Shown: piece after piece, positions 1-7,980 of the stretch | Layout of the letters: the number at the start of each line of letters is the position of its first letter | Numbering within the stretch: the first letter of the stretch is position 1 | NCBI RefSeq assembly: GCF_001039355.2 | Contig: NW_019776146.1 | Location: forward strand, 426,878 to 449,030 | Direction: 5' to 3' | From: Lingula anatina | Taxonomy: Eukaryota; Brachiopoda; Lingulata; Lingulida; Lingulidae | DNA: 22,153 bases | The notes under the pieces: generated by a model | What the model saw: the letters and a program-made list of their open reading frames with translations, nothing else | What the model was told of the DNA's origin: nothing | The model's database searches: none | Translations under genes and position numbers: made by a program

Positions 1-461
1 TGCATAGTGCATGTAACTGTGTCCTTGACAAGGTCGGTCAATGACGTAAGATTAAGAAAGGTTCGGCAAATACATTCACCTTTCACTGACGCTCACGCTC
101 TAAAATCAGCGCACAAATCAACACCCTCCCCTAACGTATTACGGTCATTACGCCCCAGCGGACATCCTCTAACAATTACACATCCGGTATACAGTAGTAG
201 TTGTAGCAGTGGTAGAGAGTCATTATTCAAATTACTGCTTCGTCTTGTCTTTATCAGACGGCTGAATCATTTAGTGCACGCTGGTGCCAAGGTGCGCGTT
301 ATAAATATTTAAATTTCCCCCATTCTCTTTTTCGATAAGTTATTATGCTGCGGAAGAGATACAACGGTACATTCACCTGTATTGCAATGCATACTGTACT
401 CCGTACGTAATGAGCGATAATTAGAGAGGTTTCCAGGAGCGATAAGAAATAAGTCTCATGA
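1..461. other. Left-edge non-coding stretch
   Basis: I see no recognisable gene here. An open frame at 7-312 on the plus strand has no domain, signal peptide or family resemblance and looks like chance. The sequence runs into the retrotransposon fragment whose open frame begins after an in-frame TGA at 459-461. Part of this stretch may be older, unrecognised retroelement sequence. Confidence 0.4.
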
Positions 462-1121
462 GATGGTATTGTCTGTGGTGAAATGCAGTGGCTTCCACCA
501 GCTATAGGGAAGGTGGTTACATCTACATCCGATCATATTTACTTGGACATTGAAAACCTAAAAGATCAACTTAAAAATTCGAATCAAACAAAAGCAACGA
601 CTTATTTAGAAATGAACCCCAATCTGGAAGTGTGGGATATGTACGCAAACCGCTTCGATATCCCGGAATATCTACGCATAGCTACTACTAGGTTTAGGCT
701 AAGTTCTCATAGATTGGCAATCGAAACGGGTCGTTGGTGTCGTAAAGAGAGGAACGAACGTGTCTGCAAGTGTGGTGAAATGCAAACAGAGCTACATGTT
801 ATAAGCAAATGCGAGCTCACATCAGTGACGCGTTCTGCCTACCCTGAGCTGGTATATACGTCCTTAGGGGATCTATTTTCAAAGAACAATTTGCACTTAG
901 TCGTTTAATATGTATACAAGGTCTTGAAAATATCAGAAACGTAGCTTTTAAAAACGGTGTACCGAACTATAAGTTTTTGTCATGGTATTGTATTGCGCTA
1001 CATATTATACTTGTAATGCCTTTATTGATCATTTATCCCTGTATGTAATGTTCTGCTCGCTAGATATTTATTATGTAATCATACGCATACAGTGATGATA
1101 ATAAACTACTACTACTACTAC
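462..1121 (+). mobile_element. 3' end of a 5'-truncated non-LTR retrotransposon
   Basis: This looks like the tail of a LINE-type element. It contains the C-terminal end of the reverse-transcriptase polyprotein (open from 462 to the TAA at 906-908), then about 190 bp of 3' UTR, an AATAAA at 1100-1105 and a short (CTA)n tail at about 1106-1121. A simple-repeat tail after the polyadenylation-like signal is typical of several LINE clades. No reverse transcriptase or endonuclease core lies upstream, so the copy is 5' truncated, as most LINE insertions are, and it is inactive. The clade cannot be assigned from this fragment. The left boundary is only the start of the open frame; the real junction is not visible. 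Confidence 0.6.
483..908 (+). pseudogene. Retrotransposon polyprotein C-terminal fragment (zinc-binding tail after RT)
   Basis: This 141-residue frame resembles the region after the reverse transcriptase in many metazoan LINE ORF2 proteins. Residues about 70-110 read FRLSSHRLAIETGRW, then RKERNERVCKCGEMQTELHV and a further SKC. This is the usual R-x-S-S-H-x-L-x-I-E-x-G-R-W block followed by a Cys-x-Cys-Gly / His / Cys putative zinc-binding knuckle (zf-RVT-like). No catalytic YxDD is present, so the fragment cannot act as a polymerase. Upstream the frame closes at a TGA (459-461), so the Met at 483 is simply the first ATG in a truncated piece. Beyond the TAA the frame continues for about 11 codons to a TAG, so the TAA could be a nonsense change. 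It is a relic of a mobile element and not a host gene. Confidence 0.6.
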
Positions 1122-1711
1122 ACAGCCTAATACAATCATATGATAATGTTTGCTTGCTGACAGAGCCTGGAATGTGGATGTTTGTGGTGGTCCAGGGAGC
1201 AGGTGTGACAGTAATGTTATAGGCCCATGAGAGACCCAGGCACATGGCAAAGCCCAGAAAGGTGGATTATTTTGAAAAGTGTCTCTTTGAGGTGGGTAAT
1301 TGCGCTGAGAATTTTTTCTCCAGCTGGATGTGGATGATAACAATCAGTGGCCTACTACTCTATACAGAGATGTCACCAAGATGTGATGTACATGTACACT
1401 GTAGGAAGTTTATTGATGACAGATATAACTTTTATATATGATATTAACTCAACGGGGGCGCTGTTCCACTGATTACATTTTAGCTAGAAATATGCCCTAG
1501 GCTGGCTCTCTCTTGGCCTGAAACTATTTTCTGCGGTATACTCAGTAGTCTTCATTCTGAAACCTACTACTTTGGCGACCTGGGTAGGGGGAGTTGTGCC
1601 ATATTCAACTAGTTCAACCTTACTGTTCGTAGAAACGAGACGTCATCCTGTTCGGACTTCTCACTCCCAGCGCAACGACCATAATCGCCGCTGCTTCTTA
1701 AAAAAAAAACT
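1122..1711. other. Non-coding stretch, nothing recognised
   Basis: About 590 bp with no supported gene. Short frames occur on both strands, and the minus-strand ones near 1060-1343 run through the (CTA)n tail of the retrotransposon and translate to low-complexity sequence. No RNA gene or clear repeat was recognised. Confidence 0.4.
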
Positions 1712-1793
1712 AACTTGTTCCGTCAGTCGGCTCCTTAATGTTCCCAAGAGGCACACACGAGGCCAGCGGTCGCCTCACAAAAAATATAACACG
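1712..1793 (+). repeat. 82 bp direct repeat, copy 1
   Basis: It begins AACTTGTTCCGTCAGTCGGC and ends with TATAACACG. The second copy is at 2462-2547, 750 bp away in the same orientation, with few substitutions and a 4 bp insertion (TTAATTAATG for TTAATG). Both copies follow a run of A. The A-run and dispersed direct copies could mean a short interspersed element or part of a larger repeat. No tRNA-like promoter box was recognised. Confidence 0.75.
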
Positions 1794-1810
1794 TAAAAAA
1801 TGGATTATTC

Positions 1811-1970
1811 AAGGGATAGCAGCCGTTAGTTTTGGCCAAAAAACTAATTTTCCAGGGATAAACGACGATTTTACCATACTTACCAGGTTAATGAATTTGC
1901 AAGCATTCAAAGTTAGTCCATGGTCTTTTTCTAAAAAATTGATTTTATAATAAACTCTTTGGAGATTTTT
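1811..1970 (-). repeat. Fragment of the TTAA-flanked repeat family seen at 16758-17103
   Basis: Read on the minus strand, this block matches about 16930-17100 on the plus strand: GGAGATTTT, TTTTTTAGAAAAA, GGACTAACTTTGAATG, ATTCATTAACC, TGGTAAGTATGG, TTTTTTGGCC and the terminal ATCCCTT are shared in order. Only one end (the AAGGGATA end at about 1811) is preserved. It is therefore a diverged, truncated copy of the same non-autonomous element. Confidence 0.65.
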
Positions 1971-2461
1971 ACGGAGGTGTATATATCTTTATGTGTATGT
2001 ACGTATAGATAAGGTCCACGTGGTCTGATGACAAGGACAGATTCCAAAATAATTGCGATAACCGCCGTTTAGGTGGTAAAATTGAATTTATTATATTTTT
2101 ATCAGTTGTTTACAATTTATGAATCTCATATGTGAAATACAAATCTCATACGCACACTTGTTATCCCTTTCAGTATTTTTACTAAACCCTCTTTTCATCA
2201 AAAAAGACTATTCGAACTAAGCCCTTGGGTGACGTGTATAATGCTTACACGTATTTCCGTAAGATGCTGTTGGTTAAATAAGGGCACTACATGTATAAGT
2301 ACAGGGACTGCATGTCCTAGCTCGTACAGAGGTAGACATTTAAAGTTTCTTTCCTTTCGTATCTTTACAGATACATGTAAATCTCTACCTCAAGTCCGAG
2401 TTCCGGAGACGGTTTGCTCTTGCTGTGTGATTTCAACAGCTCCATACATGTGTCTTAAAAA
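1971..2461. other. Non-coding stretch between repeats
   Basis: No gene is supported. A short frame at 2229-2492 on the plus strand runs into direct repeat copy 2 and shows no domain. The sequence is AT-rich and I recognise nothing in it. Confidence 0.35.
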
Positions 2462-2547
2462 AACTTGTTCCGTCAGTCGGCTCGTTAATTAATGTTCCCA
2501 AGAGGCCGACACGAGGCCAGCGGTCCCCTCACAAATAATATAACACG
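2462..2547 (+). repeat. 86 bp direct repeat, copy 2
   Basis: Second copy of the unit at 1712-1793, preceded by a run of A. It differs by a 4 bp insertion and a few substitutions. The short plus-strand frames starting at 1738 and 2492 both begin inside the repeat at the same ATGTTCCCAAGAGGC word. They are explained by the repeat and are not genes. Confidence 0.75.
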
Positions 2548-2729
2548 CAGCCAACAGGTGAAAGTATTAGAATCAAATCAACCTCGCTTTCATATTTTCT
2601 GGTGCTTTCGAATATTTCAGCAACCCTTTTCAATCGGTGATTTTGATATCTCTTACTTGTTATTCATGGCATTGCTAGCCTGCTTAGTGTATGTTATTTC
2701 CAGGAGGTTGCTTTACAAAGCGTCTTTAA

Positions 2730-3006
2730 GGCTTCGTTCACATGCAATGTCTATTTTCTAAATTCTATTTTCTATTCGCGCTATCTTATGATCACGGTCT
2801 GTGCACTGAATATCCCGCCGCGTAATTACTGGCAGCGCGAGCCAGTTACTTATAGTAACTTATAGTAACTTATAGTAACTTATAGTAACTGGCTCGCGCT
2901 GCCAGTAATTACGCGGCGGGATATTCAGTGCACAGACCGTGATCATAAGACATGCCGCAAATAGAAAATAGAATTTAGAAAATAGACATTGCATGTGAAC
3001 GAAGCC
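2730..3006. mobile_element. 277 bp hairpin MITE, PIF/Harbinger type
   Basis: The two halves are a nearly perfect inverted repeat. The ends are GGCTTCGTTCACATGCAATG and its reverse complement, flanked by a 3 bp direct repeat TAA (2727-2729 and 3007-3009). A TWA target duplication and GGC-x-CGTTCACA-like ends are typical of PIF/Harbinger non-autonomous elements. The arms are about 119-121 bp. The outer part differs by a few bases near 2771 and 2962, and the inner part, from TCTTATGATCACGG inwards to the loop, appears perfectly complementary. The loop holds four tandem copies of TATAGTAACT (2851-2890). The element has no coding capacity and would need a transposase from elsewhere. Such a strong hairpin is prone to instability and could be transcribed into a long dsRNA. 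Confidence 0.85.
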
Positions 3007-3119
3007 TAAGTGATAGCTGAACGCAACGCATTCATTGTGACTGCCTCGACAGCGATCAACTGATGAATGTTATGTATCTTGTACCTTCTATTGGGAAACA
3101 CTGAAGTTGCTCTTTTACT

Positions 3120-3143
3120 CACACACACACACACACACACACA
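3120..3143. repeat. (AC)n microsatellite
   Basis: An uninterrupted run of about 11-12 AC units, followed by a short interrupted extension to about 3155. Confidence 0.9.
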
Positions 3144-3155
3144 GTACACACACAG

Positions 3156-3659
3156 ACAGTATTGACGAAACTTAGTCAAATAAAAGATCTTAAAACTCGG
3201 ATTTAAAAAAAACCCTCAACAGTTCTGTTGTTACACCAGGTTTCCTAGTAAGATGAAACTTTTCCCCCCTGCCATATCAAGATTATGAAGAAAACCAATT
3301 TTTTTTACTTATATAGGGCTTTAATATACACTAATTCAATCAAATCCATATTATTCTTTTAAATATTTTCATCTTTACTTATTTTTCTAGTTGTTGATTT
3401 ATCTTTCATGTTTGATTTAACCCCTTCCCCCTTTCTGTTGTTTTGAAAATCTGAAACAAGCGTTGAAAGTGGGTGTCCAATTTATAATGCGTTAGTTGAG
3501 AAATGCCTAACAATTAATGGAATCCAGCACATTCAACAACAGTGCAGCGAACGCCAGCACGCAATTTCTTTAAATTTCAAAACAAAACAGACTGAAGCAG
3601 GTTTTACATGGGTAATCCGCTAAATAAATGACTCACAAGTTCTGTTTCATCATAAACAA
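3156..3659. other. 3' flank of TLR-A
   Basis: Non-coding DNA downstream of TLR-A in the gene's orientation. It resembles the 3' flanks of TLR-B and TLR-C only weakly (near 3615-3660), whereas those two resemble each other well. A minus-strand ATTAAA (TTTAAT at 3320-3325) is a possible weak polyadenylation signal about 335 bp after the stop. Nothing else was recognised. Confidence 0.35.
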
Positions 3660-6185
3660 CTAAACGTTCTTTCTTTTCAGGACCATTTTTAGCTTTCTCC
3701 AAAATAAGTCATGAGCACCTTCGTGTTCAGACCACTCTAAATAACTTTTTGACTTAAACAAATGAAACAAAGTGTCATTCATTTCACGGAATGGAATGTC
3801 CTCTAACAAAATCAGAACAAGGACGTCTTTTCCCTCTTCAAACAATCGCATGCGCGCCATTTTCATTTCGAAATAGCACCAGTTGCTGCGCACGAAATTC
3901 TGACTTATAACTAAAACTGTTTTTCTGCTTTGTGAGATAGATTGGATAATGTTTTCCTCGATGTCTTCACCTGGCAGGAAGTCACGATGATGAAGACATA
4001 AACGGAGTCGGTCTTCTTCGGCTTCTGCGTCTTCTAGCTTAGGTCGCAGTTGTCTGTACACCCACTTGTAGTCTTCCTTGCTAAATGCCACGAAAGCGTC
4101 ATATTGATAGTTATCATCTCCATGAACTTCTTCGTATTCTTTGCGTCTTATTCGTAATTTATAAAAGAAATACTTAATTTCCCATCTGAATCTGTAATAC
4201 ACCGCAAACATGACAACAGTAACGATAACGAGTGAAACAACAACAGACACGAGTGTCAAAGTAAATTGAGAAGCGCACGTGACTTTTAGGTGTCCAACGA
4301 TTGCAGAAAGTTGTTTTATACTAACGCTGCTTCCATTTTTTAGGGTGCATTGATAGTCATCTTGACCGACAAATTGTATTTTTGTTTTTTGCATCCAGAC
4401 GTAAAATTGTTCAGTTTCACATATGCACTGCAACGGATTTCCCGCCAAATTTACGACCACATTTGCCAAATTTTCTCGTGATTGGACGTCGTCTAATACA
4501 GACATCATTTTGTCATTCAGAGAGTCCAGATTATTGTAGGCGAGATCCAAGAAGGATATGTTTTTCAAGTCAAGATTTAATCCATCCGAAGTCAGATAAT
4601 TGTTTCTCAACATCACTGTCTGTAGCTTGGTATTATTGTTGAACAAAGTTGGGGAAACTTTTTCCATTTCGTTGGAAGACAAATCCAAGTATGTTAAATT
4701 GACGAGCCACCGAAACGGACTTGGATATGAGCCATTTGATATAGTTTCAGAATATCTGAGTTTATTATTGTGCAGATGTAAACATTGAGTTGTCGAAAAA
4801 TTACAGAAGAATGTCTCACTGATTTTTCTACAGCCGTTACCTGAGAGGTCTAGAGTACTCATCTTCTGAAACGAGTTATCTAATACTTCCCATGGTCCAT
4901 TCCATTCATAGAAATTATTGTTTGATAAGTTTAGAAACCTGAGAGACGTAGCGTTATGAACAATGATGTGGTTGAGTGGATAACGCACGTTGTTGTCATT
5001 AAAGTCAGCCACCTCTAAATTTGGAGGTGAAAAACAGTTGAACTTGAACTGTCCATGTATTAATTGCTGTTCGAACTGCACCACAGGTTTAGATCTAAAT
5101 GTCCAGCTCCAGTTGAGGTACCTAATGTGTTGCAAATGGCTTAAGTCAAACGCTGGCTTGATTGCGTTAAGGAACGTGTTATCGGAAAGGGAGAGAAGTT
5201 CTAAATGTTCCAAGTACACGTGGGTGTTATTTTCTAGATCCGATATGAAATTAGTGTCGAGAGTTAAATGTTTTAATGTAGTAATGTTCTGGAGATAATG
5301 AAAAACACGACTACTGTACAGCTTGTACGTTCTATCTTCTGGAGACGTTGTTGCATTCAGTATTAACCGCTCTAAAGATGAATTTTGTAATCCATAAAAA
5401 ACTCCTCCCAGTCTATTTAATCCAAGATATTTGTTACCTGAAATATCAAGAGTCTTGATTGTTTGTAGAAAACTGAAAGTTAAGTTATCAATTTTATACA
5501 GTTCACAAAACGCTAGATCGAGATGCTCCAATTGAAGATTGCGTAAATTGTAAAATACATTTTTACTTAATTTCTTTAGACTGCAGCGTCCGTTATCTCC
5601 AGAAAAATCCAATAAACGCAATCTTTTAAGAGAAGCAAATCCTGGGCCAAGAATAGAATTCTCCATATTAAGTCCGTCCAGATATAGTTCTGTTAAACCC
5701 GTCAGGTCTTTGAGGGTCTCGTCAGGGTAGTTTTCGTTCGGTTTTGGGTAACGGTTGGTGTTGTTTTTTACATCTAACCATTGTAATTGGGACAGATTTT
5801 TAAAAACGCCTCGTGGAAATGACTCGTAATCCATTCGTAAGTAATTAGATCGTAGATTCAACACTCGTAAATTAGGGACATCTACAAATGCACCCAACTC
5901 AAGTTTTCCTATGCGATTGTCCGACAGGTATAGGCGACTGAGATTACGCAGATGAGCGAAATTACCCGGCGTTATGCTGGTGATTCGGTTGTAGGATAAA
6001 TCGATCACCGTGACATTGTCTGGAAAGTCGACTGGAACGCCGTGAAGCTTCCTACCCGAGCAGTTGTAAATGACATCTTGGCGCAGTGGGGCATTTTCAA
6101 TTGAACAATTGCTGGAATCATGATGCGGCCGCCAGGCCAATGACAGCGTGATGAAAACTAACAGAGTTACAAGTTTGCACAACAT
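3660..6185 (-). CDS. Toll-like receptor TLR-A (single cysteine-cluster type)
   Basis: This is a complete, intronless receptor of 841 residues, expected to act in innate immune signalling. Residues 1-18 are a signal peptide. An LRR N-cap follows (C27, C42), then about 20 LRR motifs (for example IDLSYNRI, LNLRSNYL, LDISGNKY, LDLSSNEM). The LRR C-cap spans 583-640 with C587, C589, C613 and C637, one transmembrane helix lies at about 641-662, and a TIR domain at 693-841. TIR box 1 is YDAFVAFS, the BB loop is RDFLPGEDI with its signalling proline at 738, and box 3 is FW at 828-829. I use the ATG at 6185: the frame runs upstream to a TTG at 6224, but MLCK is the start shared by all three genes and has A at -3. 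Distinctive features are C384, C461 and C468, absent from the other two copies, and a different last 20 residues. Many N-x-S/T sites suggest a heavily glycosylated ectodomain. The ligand cannot be inferred. Confidence 0.95.
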   Translation of the reverse strand: MLCKLVTLLVFITLSLAWRPHHDSSNCSIENAPLRQDVIYNCSGRKLHGVPVDFPDNVTVIDLSYNRITSITPGNFAHLRNLSRLYLSDNRIGKLELGAFVDVPNLRVLNLRSNYLRMDYESFPRGVFKNLSQLQWLDVKNNTNRYPKPNENYPDETLKDLTGLTELYLDGLNMENSILGPGFASLKRLRLLDFSGDNGRCSLKKLSKNVFYNLRNLQLEHLDLAFCELYKIDNLTFSFLQTIKTLDISGNKYLGLNRLGGVFYGLQNSSLERLILNATTSPEDRTYKLYSSRVFHYLQNITTLKHLTLDTNFISDLENNTHVYLEHLELLSLSDNTFLNAIKPAFDLSHLQHIRYLNWSWTFRSKPVVQFEQQLIHGQFKFNCFSPPNLEVADFNDNNVRYPLNHIIVHNATSLRFLNLSNNNFYEWNGPWEVLDNSFQKMSTLDLSGNGCRKISETFFCNFSTTQCLHLHNNKLRYSETISNGSYPSPFRWLVNLTYLDLSSNEMEKVSPTLFNNNTKLQTVMLRNNYLTSDGLNLDLKNISFLDLAYNNLDSLNDKMMSVLDDVQSRENLANVVVNLAGNPLQCICETEQFYVWMQKTKIQFVGQDDYQCTLKNGSSVSIKQLSAIVGHLKVTCASQFTLTLVSVVVSLVIVTVVMFAVYYRFRWEIKYFFYKLRIRRKEYEEVHGDDNYQYDAFVAFSKEDYKWVYRQLRPKLEDAEAEEDRLRLCLHHRDFLPGEDIEENIIQSISQSRKTVLVISQNFVRSNWCYFEMKMARMRLFEEGKDVLVLILLEDIPFREMNDTLFHLFKSKSYLEWSEHEGAHDLFWRKLKMVLKRKNV

Positions 6186-6773
6186 GCTGAATGCTGTAGA
6201 GTTTGACGGATACTGCGATTTCAACGAGAGACCCTTTTTCTTATATTGTGTTGGATTCTATTATTGGAAAAGGAAGTAAGAAGTATTGTTTTATGAAAAT
6301 ATGGGGGAAAAAAGGTGGAAGTAAAACTCACGATCCCATGACCAATATCAATTTCACGTGCGCTGCTGATAGCAAAAATGAAATTACTAAACAAATAAAG
6401 TTTGAACTGTGAATAGCTTTAGAAAAAATAATTTTAGTTTCCAGCCAAAAATAAAATCGAATCGATTTGTGCACAAACAAAACGATACTTACTATCAACA
6501 CACATTCCATGTGAAAGGGGATGACGCTTTGTATCAAAAGCGAAATTGGTCATTAGTAAGCCAGTGATAAGCATAAAATAAATGCACTGTGATTAAAATG
6601 TACATATTTTGTCGCTTGTATAACTAACATTAAAATTCAAAACGACACATAGATGATAGAAATGTCGAGAGATGAAAATATGTTAAGGTGCTGACCTGTG
6701 AAATATAATTTCAAGAATGACCAAGACAACACTTTAAATGCATTAAAACACATTGCCGTTTCCCTGGGGGTGG
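6186..6773 (-). repeat. 5' flank of TLR-A, duplicated upstream of TLR-B
   Basis: This flank matches 11277-11643 in order with indels. Shared landmarks are GAATGCTGTAGAGTTTGAC, CCCTTTTTCTTATATTG, CCCATGACCAATATCAAT, TTTGTATCAAAAGCG and ACATTGCCGTT followed by CCCTGGGG. The duplication therefore carried promoter and upstream DNA as well as the gene. Open frames here are short and not conserved, so I call no gene. Confidence 0.75.
6240..6247 (-). promoter_or_regulatory. TATA-like box of TLR-A
   Basis: On the minus strand the sequence is AATATAAGAAAAAGGG, starting about 55 bp upstream of the ATG. The same word is at the same distance in TLR-B, and a canonical TATAAAAG sits at that distance in TLR-C. 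This implies a short 5' UTR of roughly 25-30 nt. The start of transcription itself is not visible. Confidence 0.55.
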
Positions 6774-7313
6774 GAGCGGTCTAATGATACTGTGACGACG
6801 TTACTGACTTTGTCTTACTTGTTACGCGAGGTAAAACTGAACAACATCATGTTCCTTCATATCCTTTATTATCACTTCCTAACTACACTATCTACAATTT
6901 ATTCCTCTCCGTTCAACCTCTTACATCGTTCTCTCTTGTTTACATTACGCTCTGCTCATAAGTACAACTAGGTCATATCAATCAAGTCAAATTACACTAC
7001 TAAACACTCCCTGCTCCTTGTTCACTCGTGGCTGACAATTACTAACATTACAGTACGGTGACCAGGCATGATGTCACCAGGCGGTGACAGCATGGTTAAA
7101 ACTCCTTCCTTTTGCACCTGAGATACCCTGTTTTCCTTTCCTGCCCCCCCCCCCCCCCACTTCAAAGAGGAAAATTCAAGACAGCTACGAGACACAGCCA
7201 AACAAGTTTTACTTCCCTGTGCCGTGCATGTACACAGTGTTAGATCCTTGTGTGCTCATTTACAATTCCCGGTCGAAGAGGGGATGTTCCCGCACTTGTA
7301 CCCTCCCCCCCCT

Positions 7314-7359
<46 letters not shown>

Positions 7360-7440
7360 TACACTAACAGAATTCAGGATCCGCAAGAGTATTATGTACC
7401 TCTTGGCCTGATGTTGAATTCCAATATAACTTATTGTTCA
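6774..7440. other. Distal 5' flank of TLR-A with simple repeats
   Basis: Non-coding. It contains a 15 bp C run (7144-7158) and the (CA)n tract described separately. The part from about 7110 resembles 21025-21240 upstream of TLR-C: TTTGCAC, GAGATA, CCCTTTTCC-like pyrimidine stretches, GTACACTGTT-like and CTTGTACCCTCCCCCC-like words occur in the same order. This supports common descent of the two upstream regions. The 120-codon open frame at 7084-7446 passes through the C run and the (CA)n tract and is spurious. Confidence 0.5.
7316..7356. repeat. (CA)n microsatellite
   Basis: An uninterrupted 41 bp CA dinucleotide run, preceded by a C-rich stretch. Confidence 0.95.
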
Positions 7441-7625
7441 AATTGACAAATTTTAAATGTTTAAAAGTGGATATTCATATTCCACCCCGTATATCTTTAA
7501 CATTGCTGTGGAATTGAAAGCAGGTTGATAACAGATAAGTTGACTCACTACTATCTCTGTCATCTTTGCTTCCTCTTAGATAAAAGAGAATCCAGTAGGG
7601 TAACCAATAAGATACGTATATAATC
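7441..7625 (-). repeat. Upstream block of TLR-A shared with TLR-C (21305-21500)
   Basis: TTTAAATGTTTAAA, GGATATTCA, CATTGCTGTGGAAT, TGATAACAGATAAGTTG, TTTGCTTCCTCTT, TTAGATAAA and GAGATACGTAT-like words occur in the same order at 21305-21500. The block lies about 1.25 kb upstream of the TLR-A start and about 0.7 kb upstream of the TLR-C start. I do not find it between TLR-B and TLR-C, where transposons occupy the space. It marks the 5' end of the duplicated unit and could include distal regulatory DNA. Confidence 0.75.
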
Positions 7626-7980
7626 TATCTCAGTTTGATTAAAAAGGAAGCAGTAGATATTTTTCGGCATTTAACTTTTTTATTATCAGGAATAATTAAC
7701 CCATTGCTTTAGTTAAGTATAAAACGCAGAATATATTCACAGCAAAATGATTTAATAGCGCAACTTTAAAACAACACCCACCTTCAGATTATAAATAAAC
7801 CAACAGACAAATTAAAAGGACATAAACAAGGAAAAAGAAACAAAAATAAATAAATAAATAAATTAATTAATTAAAAACATGTCGGTCTTTCATTTAATTA
7901 TGATATTTCTCCCCAGTAATATACGTGTATTAACATTTACGTATACCTAAGCATATACATGTAGAAATACTCTACCCCTA
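7626..7980. other. Intergenic junction between TLR-A and TLR-B units
   Basis: AT-rich non-coding DNA between the 5' flank of one unit and the 3' flank of the next. It includes an (AAAT)n run at about 7844-7863 passing into AATT repeats to about 7873. Nothing else was recognised. Confidence 0.45.

Noticed and set aside
7-312. 101-codon frame at the left edge
   Set aside because: No domain, repeat or signal; composition is like random sequence and there is no supporting context.
2229-2761. Plus-strand frames overlapping direct repeat copy 2 and running towards the hairpin MITE
   Set aside because: They begin or end in repeats and show no protein family signal.
4382-5298. Plus-strand open frames opposite TLR-A (and equivalents opposite TLR-B and TLR-C, such as 9691-9879 and 19025-19336)
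   Set aside because: They recur at matching positions only because the sense strand is conserved. They have no domain and are antisense shadows of the LRR coding region.
6186-6224. A 13-residue N-terminal extension of TLR-A
   Set aside because: The upstream first codon is TTG, not ATG. TLR-B and TLR-C start at the MLCK methionine, and that ATG is followed directly by the signal peptide.
7084-7446. 120-codon frame upstream of TLR-A
   Set aside because: It is kept open by a C run and a (CA)n tract, which translate to proline and His-Thr repeats.
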